From NCBI GenBank assembly GCA_937915915.1, contig CALGGN010000362.1, positions 1 to 12,697 of the forward strand: a stretch of 12,697 bases of DNA. The letters run 5' to 3'. Below, in pieces: positions 1 through 6,208 of the stretch. The notes beneath the pieces are model-generated. The model was not told where the DNA came from. It did no database searches and saw only the letters and a list, made by a program, of their open reading frames with translations. Made by a program: the position numbers and the translations under genes. The first letter of the stretch is position 1. Each line of letters starts with the position of its first letter. The DNA comes from an uncultured Selenomonas sp. (lineage in GTDB: Bacteria > Bacillota > Negativicutes > Selenomonadales > Selenomonadaceae).

Positions 1-1
1 T

Positions 2-292
2 TTCTCGCTCTGGGAGCGTGTGGGGCTTCGCCGGGAAGATCTTTCCGGTACGCTGGCGGCCAACCTTTCCACCGGCATGCGGCAGCGTGTCAAACTGGCT
101 GTCCTTCTCGCAGCACAAGCGGATTTCTGGTGTTTGGACGAGCCAGGCTCCAATCTGGATCCTGCCGGTCTGCAAATGCTGCTGCGGGAAACCCGTCAAG
201 CCGCCTCCGGGGGAAAACTCATCCTCTGGGCCACCAATGACGCAAGAGAGGAGGCGGCAGCCGATGCGACTATCCGTCTTCCGTGGAATTAG
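2..292 (+). CDS. ccmA: CcmA, haem exporter ATP-binding subunit (5' end missing)
   Basis: This is the C-terminal part of an ABC ATPase. The reading frame is open from base 2 to the TAG at 290-292. It shows the ABC signature LSTGMRQRVKLA, a Walker B segment ending CLDEP, and a D-loop GSNLD. The Walker A half lies left of the window. CcmA pairs with CcmB; ATP hydrolysis by the CcmAB(C) complex releases holo-CcmE in System I cytochrome c maturation. Oddity: the switch (H-loop) position after the last core strand reads LWATND, with Asn where most ABC ATPases have His. The last 29 bases overlap the start of ccmB, typical of translational coupling. Identity rests on the motifs plus the four following ccm genes. 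Confidence 0.9.
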   Translation, partial: FSLWERVGLRREDLSGTLAANLSTGMRQRVKLAVLLAAQADFWCLDEPGSNLDPAGLQMLLRETRQAASGGKLILWATNDAREEAAADATIRLPWN

Positions 293-935
293 GCTGGTTT
301 TCCAAAAGGAATTGATTGTCGGGATGCGCTTCAAGGCTGCATGGTCCACCATCTTCATGTTTGCCTTGACCACGCTCTCCTGCATCAGCCTCGCGCTGCA
401 GAGCGCTGTCCTGGAGCCGGACCTGCAGGCGGCGCTTCTTTGGACCATCTTGTTTTTCGCCTCCATGACAGGCATGGATCGCAGCTTTGCGGATGAGGAC
501 ATGTCAGGCACGCTTCCGGCTTTGAAACTGTATGGGGATGCGCAGGCGGTCCTGTTCGGCAAGATGCTCTATGCCCTGTTCCTGCTTCTGGCCTTGTCGC
601 TGTTTGTCATGCTTCTGTTCTTTCTGCTGTTCGATGTGCAGACAGCCTCCCTGCCGGAGTTTCTTGCTGTCGCCTTGGCCGGAATCTGCGGACTTGCCGG
701 CGCCGGAACTTTCATCGCGGCGCTGGCCACGGGCGCCCATGTCAAAAGCGGCCTGTTCTCCGTCCTGATGCTTCCGGTCATCCTTCCCATCTTTCTTCCC
801 GCCATCTTCCTGACAAGCGCGGTCTTTGGCGGCGAGCCCGTTCTGCTCCCCCATCTGGGCGGCATGATACTCTATGACCTGCTGCTGGTGGTGGGGGCTT
901 CGGTTCTTTTTGACTACTTTTGGTACGAGGAGTAA
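264..935 (+). CDS. ccmB: CcmB, haem exporter permease subunit
   Basis: A 223-residue integral membrane protein, the usual CcmB length. It has about six hydrophobic segments and, near residues 72-93, the conserved cytoplasmic stretch with DRSFADEDMSGTLPALKLYG (family pattern R-F-x-x-E/D...GTL). It is the membrane partner of CcmA. The frame is open from base 18, but that extension merely overlaps ccmA in another frame. The ATG at 264 has AGGAGG at 249-254 with 9 nt spacing and gives a family-like N-terminus; an ATG at 237 has no comparable ribosome binding site. The TAA at 933-935 is followed 7 nt later by ccmC. Confidence 0.9.
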   Translation: MRLSVFRGIRLVFQKELIVGMRFKAAWSTIFMFALTTLSCISLALQSAVLEPDLQAALLWTILFFASMTGMDRSFADEDMSGTLPALKLYGDAQAVLFGKMLYALFLLLALSLFVMLLFFLLFDVQTASLPEFLAVALAGICGLAGAGTFIAALATGAHVKSGLFSVLMLPVILPIFLPAIFLTSAVFGGEPVLLPHLGGMILYDLLLVVGASVLFDYFWYEE

Positions 936-942
936 TCCCTGT

Positions 943-1584
943 ATGATGAAATACTTATCCTTTGCCATTATGCTCTTGACCGTCCTTGTGCTGTACCTTG
1001 TGTTCTTTGTTGTCCCTCCTGCGGAGGGGCTGGGCGGACTCGTGCGCATCGCGTTCTTCCACATTCCTATGGCATGGATTTCCGTGCTGGCGTTCCTGAT
1101 GAGCGCTTGGTGGGCAGCCGCTTATCTGCGCAGGGGAACCTTGCGGCAGGACCATCTGAGCGCACGTTCCGCAAAGCTTGGCTTTGTTTTCGTCCTGCTT
1201 GCAACCGTCAGCGGGGCGATTTTCAGCAAGCTGACCTGGGGGGCCTATTGGAACTGGGATCCCCGGCAGACCACGATTTTTGTGCTCATCCTGATTTACG
1301 GGGCCTATCTGACGCTTCGGGCAGCGATTCCGGAACCACGCAAACGGGCGCGGACGTCGGCGGCCTATTCCCTGTTTTCCTGCCTTACGGTTCCCTTTCT
1401 CGTGTTCATCATCCCACGGCTTTATTTTTCCCTGCATCCCACGCCTGTTCTGAATGCCGAAGGGCATGTGGACATGGATCCTGTCATGCTCGGGACGCTC
1501 ATGGCCGCATTGCTGGACGCGACGCTCATCTATGTCCGGCTGCTCTTCCATCATCTGCCAAAGGAGGATTCCCATGAACCGTAA
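943..1584 (+). CDS. ccmC: CcmC, haem handling/delivery protein
   Basis: A 213-residue polytopic membrane protein of the haem handling (WWD) family. The tryptophan-rich motif WGAYWNWDPRQT lies at residues 99-110. The two flanking haem-ligand histidines are visible as FFHIPMAW (His40) and SLHPTP (His165). CcmC loads haem onto the CcmE chaperone on the outer face of the cytoplasmic membrane. GAGGAG at 927-932 precedes the ATG at 943 by 10 nt; a second ATG at 946 is an alternative. The stop overlaps the ccmE start by 11 nt, leaving no room for a ccmD between them, where many System I operons carry it. Confidence 0.93.
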   Translation: MMKYLSFAIMLLTVLVLYLVFFVVPPAEGLGGLVRIAFFHIPMAWISVLAFLMSAWWAAAYLRRGTLRQDHLSARSAKLGFVFVLLATVSGAIFSKLTWGAYWNWDPRQTTIFVLILIYGAYLTLRAAIPEPRKRARTSAAYSLFSCLTVPFLVFIIPRLYFSLHPTPVLNAEGHVDMDPVMLGTLMAALLDATLIYVRLLFHHLPKEDSHEP

Positions 1585-1942
1585 TTACCTTTTGATCGCA
1601 TTACTGCTGGCCTTCATCGGATACGCGGGATGGATCTTTTCCGATACCGTCACGCCCTATGTCGGGATTGCCGAGGCGCGGGAATCCAAGTCCAACGTGC
1701 AGGTCAAGGGGCTGCTGGACAAGTCTGCCCCTGCCCCGCATATGGAGGGAAATGATTTTCTCTTCGTGCTTCAGGACGAGGAAACCCTGGAGACCATGCC
1801 CGTGCGCTATCATGGCATGAAGCCGGATCAATTCGATGAGGCCTATCACATTGTCGCCATCGGAAAATACAGGGAAAACGAATTCCACGCAGACAAACTT
1901 TTGATCAAGTGTCCGTCCAAATACGAGTCCGCGAAGCAGTAA
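1574..1942 (+). CDS. ccmE: CcmE haem chaperone, CxxxY variant
   Basis: A 122-residue protein with an N-terminal membrane anchor (about residues 5-23) and an OB-fold periplasmic domain. Family marks include MPVRYHGMKPDQF and AIGKYRENEFHADKLLIKCP. Most CcmE proteins end in a HxxxY motif whose His binds haem covalently. Here the equivalent is Cys113 in CPSKY (codon TGT at 1910-1912), keeping Tyr117. This CxxxY form defines the variant System I described for archaea and some bacteria, which also lacks CcmH; no ccmH is visible here. The start has GGAGG at 1563-1567. The gene overlaps ccmC by 11 nt and ends 12 nt before ccmF. Confidence 0.92.
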   Translation: MNRNYLLIALLLAFIGYAGWIFSDTVTPYVGIAEARESKSNVQVKGLLDKSAPAPHMEGNDFLFVLQDEETLETMPVRYHGMKPDQFDEAYHIVAIGKYRENEFHADKLLIKCPSKYESAKQ

Positions 1943-1954
1943 GGAGCAAAAACA

Positions 1955-4054
1955 ATGACAGGAGATCTCTTCTTGGGCGCCGGCCTTGCCTTTTCCCTCG
2001 GAGCAGCCCTGCTCTATGCCGTTCCGGCCGGAGCGGCGTGGGCAGGACGCTGCACGGTATTGTCCGCTGTCGGCATCATCCTCGCAAGCGCCTGTCTTAT
2101 GGGGCTGATTTTCGGCGATCACTTCGAGATTGCCTATGTTGCAAGCTATTCCTCGAAAGAGCTTCCCGCGGTCTACAAATTCTCGGCCTTCTGGGCAGGA
2201 CAGCAAGGCTCCTTCCTCCTATGGCTGCTCATCCATGCTGTCGTCGGCTGCATTTTGGCACGCGGGCGGATGAATTCCGCCGGCATGAGCGTTTACATGC
2301 TTTTGCAATCTCTGCTTGCCATTTTGGTACTGGCGAAAAGCCCGTTTTTTCCGCAGGAAACCACGGTGGAAAATGGCATCGGCCTGAATCCGCTGTTGCA
2401 GGATCCCTGGATGGCGGTTCATCCTCCCGTTATTTTCCTTGGCTATGCCATGCTTGCCATCCCGCTGGCGTACAGTGCGGGGGCGCTGCTGAAATCCCCT
2501 GCGGCCGCCGATTGGCTGGAACCGGCCCGCAGATGGGCGCTTGCCGCATGGGGGTTTTTGGGCGCCGGCATTTTCATCGGCGGCTATTGGGCCTATAAAG
2601 TATTGGGCTGGGGCGGCTATTGGGGCTGGGATCCGGTGGAGAACTCCTCCCTTGTGCCTTGGCTCATGACGGCTGTTTTCCTTCATGTGCTGAAAGTTGC
2701 GCGCGTGCGGGAAAGTGTCCTTTCCATGACCCATCTTGCCGCCATTTTTACCTTTTCTCTTGTGCTCTACGGCACATTCCTCACGCGCAGCGGACTGCTC
2801 GGGGATTTTTCCGTCCATTCCTTTGCAGGCTCCAGCATCGGCCTGACCATCGCGTCAGTCAATGCCTTTGTCCTGATTGGGGGGCTGCTGCTCCTGACCG
2901 TTCGCGTGAACCGGCTGCCCCAAGGCCGGATGTACGATGGCTTCCATTCCCGTGAGTTTTTGGTGCTTCTGGGCATGCTGCTCACGGTGTTTATTGCGTC
3001 CATTATTTTTCTTGGCATGTCCATGCCGCTCTTCACGCAGCTGCTCAACCATCCTGCCTCTGTGGATTCTTCCTTCTACGTGCGCGCCACGATGCCCCTG
3101 GCTATCTGCCTGATGCTTGCCATGACGGCAGCCTGTCTGCGGTTCTACGGCGAAGGCAGGCCGCTTCCCAAAAGCTGGCTCCCCTTTGGCGCCCTGCTCA
3201 TCGGCTGTGCGGCCCCGCTTGCCGTCGGGATTCGGGAAATCCTTCCCATCCTTCTCTCCGGCGTTTCTCTCATGGGAGCAGCAGCCTCCGTCCAAAGCTG
3301 GAAAAAACACGTTCTGAGCGTCGGAGGACTCATCGCTCATATCGGTGTCGGCATTTCGCTTTTCGCCATGGTGCTTGCGGGAAACGGGAGCCTTTCTGCC
3401 ACGCAGACGCTCCGGCCGGAGGAGGCCTGCACGGTCTTCGGGCATGAAATCATCTATCACGGGCAGGAGTTCCTGGAGGATGGCTCGGCGAAATACTATG
3501 TCTATTCCGTCGACGGGCATGAAGTCAAAGCCCTGACCAAGCTGCGGGGCAATGGGACGGATGCCGCAAGGGAACCGGCCATTGACAAGGGCTTTTCCGG
3601 TGATGTTTATATCGCGCCCTCTCCCCCGGAAGACTATGGCATTGCGGAAATGACGCTAAAGAAGAAAGGCGTCTCCATGGACGGCGACCTCGCGTATCGC
3701 TACGACGGCATCGAAATGGAGCATGACGGGGAAAATCCTGCCCATATGACAGTGACGGCGCAGATTTCCGTCACCGACGGCGAAACCGTGGAAACGGCAA
3801 TGCCTTCCATTCAAATGACAGCAAGCGGTGGCACCTCGGCTCCCGTCCCGATCCTGAACGGGAAAAAGCGTATCCGCTTGACCGGCATCACGGACGACCA
3901 AAGCCGCGTCCGCATCGAAATCCTTCCTTCGGAAGAGGCGTTCTCGCAGCTTCCGATTACGGCAGCCATCAGCACCAAGCCCTATATTTGGCTTCTCTGG
4001 CTCGGCTGCGCTCTCGTCACCGTCGGCTGCTTTTCGGCAGCCAAACCGCGTTGA
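1955..4054 (+). CDS. ccmF: CcmF, cytochrome c haem lyase subunit
   Basis: A 699-residue multi-pass protein, somewhat longer than the usual ~640-660. CcmF/NrfE marks are WAGQQGS (80-86), GLNPLLQDPWMAVHPP (143-158) and the WWD motif WGGYWGWDPVENSSLVPW (219-236), with histidines on both sides (His157, His289 in VHSF). A soluble, presumably periplasmic region covers about residues 480-670, before a last transmembrane helix. CcmF takes haem from holo-CcmE and attaches it to apocytochrome c. AAGGAG at 1941-1946 overlaps the ccmE stop. With no CcmH encoded nearby, this CcmF may act alone or with a protein encoded elsewhere. It is the last gene of the operon and is followed by a terminator. Confidence 0.94.
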   Translation: MTGDLFLGAGLAFSLGAALLYAVPAGAAWAGRCTVLSAVGIILASACLMGLIFGDHFEIAYVASYSSKELPAVYKFSAFWAGQQGSFLLWLLIHAVVGCILARGRMNSAGMSVYMLLQSLLAILVLAKSPFFPQETTVENGIGLNPLLQDPWMAVHPPVIFLGYAMLAIPLAYSAGALLKSPAAADWLEPARRWALAAWGFLGAGIFIGGYWAYKVLGWGGYWGWDPVENSSLVPWLMTAVFLHVLKVARVRESVLSMTHLAAIFTFSLVLYGTFLTRSGLLGDFSVHSFAGSSIGLTIASVNAFVLIGGLLLLTVRVNRLPQGRMYDGFHSREFLVLLGMLLTVFIASIIFLGMSMPLFTQLLNHPASVDSSFYVRATMPLAICLMLAMTAACLRFYGEGRPLPKSWLPFGALLIGCAAPLAVGIREILPILLSGVSLMGAAASVQSWKKHVLSVGGLIAHIGVGISLFAMVLAGNGSLSATQTLRPEEACTVFGHEIIYHGQEFLEDGSAKYYVYSVDGHEVKALTKLRGNGTDAAREPAIDKGFSGDVYIAPSPPEDYGIAEMTLKKKGVSMDGDLAYRYDGIEMEHDGENPAHMTVTAQISVTDGETVETAMPSIQMTASGGTSAPVPILNGKKRIRLTGITDDQSRVRIEILPSEEAFSQLPITAAISTKPYIWLLWLGCALVTVGCFSAAKPR

Positions 4055-4068
4055 AACGTGAACTTCAT

Positions 4069-4107
4069 TTTGCCGCATGTTGGCCGCCGCATGCGGCAAA
4101 TTCTTTT
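4069..4107 (+). terminator. Rho-independent terminator of the ccm operon
   Basis: A perfect 11 bp inverted repeat, TTTGCCGCATG at 4069-4079 and its complement at 4090-4100, encloses a 10 nt loop and is followed by TTCTTTT. It starts 15 nt after the ccmF stop, so it should end the ccm transcript. The A/T bases at the stem foot make some activity on the other strand possible. Confidence 0.85.
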
Positions 4108-4130
4108 ATGATAACATAAATTTTTTCAAC

Positions 4131-4592
4131 ATGGAACGCAATTACAACGTGAGCGGGGCAGACCGCAAGGCACTGGTCAAGGTCATCGGCGAGGCATTGG
4201 GCGTGAAGCCGAAGTACATGGGAACACCGAGTTACGCCTTCCGAATCGGCGAATACGAGGTCAGCCAGCACGGCGTATTGACTTTCGAGGAAGATGGAGA
4301 AACGGCAAGCGTCCTCGTAGCCATCGAAGCGGCAGGATTCACCGCCGAGCATGACGCACCAGAAGCTACCACAGAGCCACAGACGAGCGAAACTGCCGAG
4401 GACATACTCGACATACCCCAAGAGACTGAAACGGCTGAAATCGAGCCACAGGAGGCGGAGCCGACATTCGAGGAACAACCTACGGAAGAGTACACTCCCC
4501 AAGAACCACGGGAGGACATCATCAACCTTTCCATCAGTATGCCGAGGGAAACCTTCACCGACACCGCCTCGGCGAATCTGGATGATGAATGA
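4131..4592 (+). CDS. Mobile-element 'virulence protein'-like protein, probably C-terminally shortened
   Basis: A 153-residue protein. Residues 1-60 (starting MERNYNVSGADRKALVKVIG) form a small alpha/beta domain that I recognise from proteins of Firmicutes mobile elements and phages often labelled only 'virulence protein'; no biochemical role is known to me. Residues 75-130 are Glu/Thr/Pro-rich linker. The tail LSISMPRETFTDTASANL resembles the start of a second conserved segment that continues further in homologues as I recall them, so the C-terminus looks cut off. ATG 4131 is chosen over the open frame from 4077, which runs through the ccm terminator. No Shine-Dalgarno sequence is visible, so the normal upstream region may have been lost at the junction with the ccm locus. 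It overlaps the next gene by 11 nt. Confidence 0.55.
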   Translation: MERNYNVSGADRKALVKVIGEALGVKPKYMGTPSYAFRIGEYEVSQHGVLTFEEDGETASVLVAIEAAGFTAEHDAPEATTEPQTSETAEDILDIPQETETAEIEPQEAEPTFEEQPTEEYTPQEPREDIINLSISMPRETFTDTASANLDDE

Positions 4593-4758
4593 CACCGTGA
4601 AGGAGCAGATTCTCGCCATCAGAACCACGGGACTGACCAATATGTTCGATGTGAATGCGGTTCAGCGGCTGGCTTTCGAGCGTGACTTTTTCGAACTGGT
4701 CTGCTACATCGAAGAGGATAGGGCAGGGTATGTACGGTTTATCCTGACGGGAGAGTAG
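4582..4758 (+). CDS. DUF5049-like small protein
   Basis: A 58-residue protein (57 if the second ATG at 4585 is used). It contains VKEQILAIRTTGLTNMFDV, a run of hydrophobic/aromatic residues (FERDFFELVCYIEE) and the ending RFILTGE. This matches my recollection of DUF5049 proteins, found beside the preceding gene type in Firmicutes phages and integrative elements. Function is unknown. It starts inside the end of the upstream gene, suggesting coupled translation, and has only a weak ribosome binding site. Confidence 0.6.
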   Translation: MMNDTVKEQILAIRTTGLTNMFDVNAVQRLAFERDFFELVCYIEEDRAGYVRFILTGE

Positions 4759-4778
4759 TCGGCTGCGGTATGCAACAA

Positions 4779-4807
4779 AAGCCCATCGGCAAAACGCTGG
4801 TGGGCTT
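4779..4807 (-). terminator. Rho-independent terminator of the minus-strand PBECR4-like gene
   Basis: A 12 bp stem (AAGCCCATCGGC at 4779-4790 with 4796-4807, two G-T wobbles) has the 5 nt loop AAAAC. On the minus strand it overlaps the stop codon of the 4806-5368 gene and is followed by a T-rich stretch (TTTTGTTG). It also separates that gene from the converging DUF5049-like gene, whose stop is 20 bp away. Confidence 0.7.
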
Positions 4808-5368
4808 ACTTGATTTCGGACGGTGCTTTCATCGGCAGGATGTCCACGGCAACAACTTTCTTATGCTCCTGCCCTGTGACGTACAGCATGGGATTATCGT
4901 CTCGCTCCGTCAGCACAATGTAGGACATGGGAGCGTAGATGTTGGATTTGGGCGATTCCCTTGCCAGAAACAAATGCAGATACAGGTCGCGCTCTTTTTC
5001 GTGTATGAGGAAAGTGGCTTGGATGCGTGTGTTTCCTGCCCGTTCCGGGTAGAAACGGAATACATCGCCATGTTCCATCAGTTGCCCAATGAGCGAGAAG
5101 TATTCGATGCGGTTCTTGATTTGGGCGAATCCGGCACGGTTCATGCCCTTGAGGATTCCCATGGTCAATTTGCCGGAGCGTATTCGTTCGTAGCCGTTCC
5201 CTCCGATGTATCGGCGATTCTTGGTGACGTGCTGTATGCCGAGCAAGTGGCAGAACGACTCCCGGTAGAAGCTGATCTCAATCACGACACCGTTCGCCAA
5301 TGTGTATCGAAAATCCTGTCCGTCAAATTCTGCTCGTAGTAGCCTTGCAGTTCCTTCAAATCTGTCAT
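4806..5368 (-). pseudogene. PBECR4-like (barnase/EndoU/RelE-type nuclease-like) gene with an apparent early frameshift
   Basis: The main frame encodes about 175 residues beginning FDGQDFRYTLANG and containing FCHLLGIQHV, YERIRSGKLTM, FYPERAGNTRIQA and LYLHLFLARE. It looks like the PBECR4 family, which is predicted to be nuclease-like and is common on Firmicutes mobile elements. That assignment is from memory. The best start is ATG at 5368-5366, preceded by GGGAGG. It reads MTDLKELQGYYEQN and then runs into the wrong frame. One missing base near 5324-5331, in an A/T run, would join it to the long frame. Without a frameshift, the frame can only start at a TTG at 5390 that has no ribosome binding site. 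It is therefore broken, recoded, or a sequence error. It has its own promoter, leader and terminator. Confidence 0.6.
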
Positions 5369-5541
5369 GCCGCCAAAATATCCCTCCCAAAAGAAAGTAG
5401 GGAGAACCGCCGAGGCAATTCTCCCTACTCCGAGCAGCGGCGAGTTTCCCTACCCTCGCCGACGGTCAACTCCGCTGTATCTTTATTGTCCCCAAGCGGA
5501 AGGGATGGCTACAGCCGCTCGTAGCAACCATATATTCTCTT
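5369..5541 (-). ncRNA. Structured ~170 nt leader RNA / possible small RNA
   Basis: This is the segment between the predicted start site of the minus-strand promoter and the PBECR4-like ATG. Read on the minus strand it can fold into three hairpins: a 6 bp stem pairing 5495-5500 with 5471-5476, a 6 bp stem GGCGAG/CTCGCC (5455-5460 with 5439-5444), and the terminator hairpin. The loop of the second hairpin contains GTAGGGA, the same 7-mer as the 5' arm of the terminator stem. It could pair instead with the terminator's 3' arm and so prevent termination. I do not recognise it as a known riboswitch class. The remaining sequence of 5391-5769 holds no gene that I can support. Confidence 0.45.
5389..5429 (-). 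terminator. Terminator-like hairpin in the leader of the PBECR4-like gene
   Basis: A perfect 11 bp stem (AGTAGGGAGAA, 5396-5406 with 5419-5429) has a 12 nt loop. On the minus strand it is followed by TTTCTTTT and then directly by the GGGAGG ribosome binding site of the downstream gene. It should end most transcripts before the gene, giving either attenuation or a discrete short RNA. Confidence 0.75.
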
Positions 5542-5547
5542 GCTTTT

Positions 5548-5576
5548 AAGATACACGATGTGAATATTTCTGTCAA
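5548..5576 (-). promoter_or_regulatory. Sigma-70-type promoter for the PBECR4-like gene
   Basis: On the minus strand a perfect -35 TTGACA (5571-5576) is followed after exactly 17 bp by the -10 TATCTT (5548-5553). Transcription would start near 5541. A small dyad (AGTGA/TCACT, 5591-5604) lies just upstream and could be an operator. Confidence 0.75.
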
Positions 5577-5682
5577 GAAAATAATTTTCAAGTGATACTT
5601 CACTATGACCAAAAGTTACGGTAATATCGGTAGCCATACCCAAAACGCAATCAAGGATTCCTTCTACACTACGTTTCGCATG

Positions 5683-5716
5683 TGAAGTTCTAAGGGCTAA
5701 AACCCTAAGAACTTCA
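5683..5716. repeat. Inverted repeat upstream of the serine recombinase
   Basis: A 9 bp arm TGAAGTTCT (5683-5691) pairs with 5708-5716. After one A-A mismatch, AGGG (5693-5696) pairs with CCCT (5703-5706), leaving a 6 nt loop. It lies about 55 bp before the recombinase start and could be an operator or part of a recombination site. It lacks a T-run directly after it, so a terminator is less likely. Confidence 0.5.
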
Positions 5717-5769
5717 TCATCTAAAATCAGAATGTATGTGTTTTTTTACAATTTGGAGGAGGAATCCAC

Positions 5770-6075
5770 ATGAACAACATCTACGGCTACATTCGCGTAT
5801 CTACCATTTCCCAGAGGGAAGACCGCCAGTGGGCGGCTATGGAGGAGTTCGGTGTCCCCCGCGAGAATGTCTTTGTGGACAAGCAGAGCGGCAAGGACTT
5901 TGACCGTCCCGCCTACAACGAACTCATGGCTCGGCTTTCGGAGAGCGACACCTTGGTCGTGAAAAGCCTCGACCGTCTCGGGCGCAGCTACGACGAGATG
6001 ATTCAGCAGCTCGACATCATCACCCGCGAGAAGGGAGCCGCCATCGTAGTCATCGACGCTTGTGTAATAATATAA
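5770..6075 (+). CDS. Serine recombinase (resolvase/invertase), truncated at the 3' end
   Basis: The 101 residues include most of a resolvase-type catalytic domain. YIRVST carries the nucleophile Ser11, followed by DKQSGKDFDRPAYNEL and the SLDRLGRSYDEM helix (from residue 66) with the conserved arginines. Homologues continue for about 90 more residues, with the long E-helix and a C-terminal helix-turn-helix. Here the protein ends in VVIDACVII, and the break coincides with the left end of an insertion-sequence-like segment at 6061. Without the DNA-binding domain it is unlikely to be an active recombinase. The ribosome binding site GGAGGAGG (5756-5763) and the start are intact, so the damage is limited to the 3' end. 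Confidence 0.85.
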   Translation: MNNIYGYIRVSTISQREDRQWAAMEEFGVPRENVFVDKQSGKDFDRPAYNELMARLSESDTLVVKSLDRLGRSYDEMIQQLDIITREKGAAIVVIDACVII

Positions 6076-6208
6076 CCAAATCGGAAAAGCCCAGTAAAAT
6101 CAAGGGTTCGGCGGCATCGTCCTGTTTCTTTGGCCGGAAATAGTACGGGATAACCGCTCAATCGTCACCCAAGGTGCATTTCCGATGGTGCAAAGGGGTT
6201 ATTACACA
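6061..6208. mobile_element. Insertion-sequence remnant or MITE-like segment, 148 bp
   Basis: The segment begins TGTGTAATAA (6061-6070) and ends with its exact complement TTATTACACA (6199-6208). A second inverted match, ATCGGAAA at 6080-6087 against TTTCCGAT at 6179-6186, follows inward. The ends carry TG...CA, as in several insertion-sequence families; multi-part ends of this kind are known in IS21-type elements. There is no open reading frame inside and no target duplication at the flanks. The left end interrupts the recombinase gene, and the right end runs into the ATG of the replication gene. I infer an emptied insertion sequence that mediated a deletion joining two elements. Confidence 0.5.

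Noticed and set aside
18..263. N-terminal extension of the ccmB frame back to base 18
   Set aside because: It overlaps ccmA in another frame and makes CcmB 82 residues too long; ATG 264 has a good ribosome binding site.
504..3520. Several long minus-strand frames opposite the ccm genes (e.g. 504-1064, 955-1575, 2219-2818, 2855-3520)
   Set aside because: They are antisense to clearly assigned ccm genes, have low-complexity compositions and no ribosome binding sites; they are a by-product of high GC coding DNA.
4055..4130. tRNA gene or obvious attachment site at the ccm/accessory junction
   Set aside because: No cloverleaf or tRNA 3' end is visible, and no direct repeat pairing this junction with another place in the window was found.
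4770..5339. Plus-strand frame opposite the PBECR4-like gene
   Set aside because: The minus strand has the promoter, ribosome binding site, terminator and family-like motifs; the plus frame has none and starts inside the terminator region.
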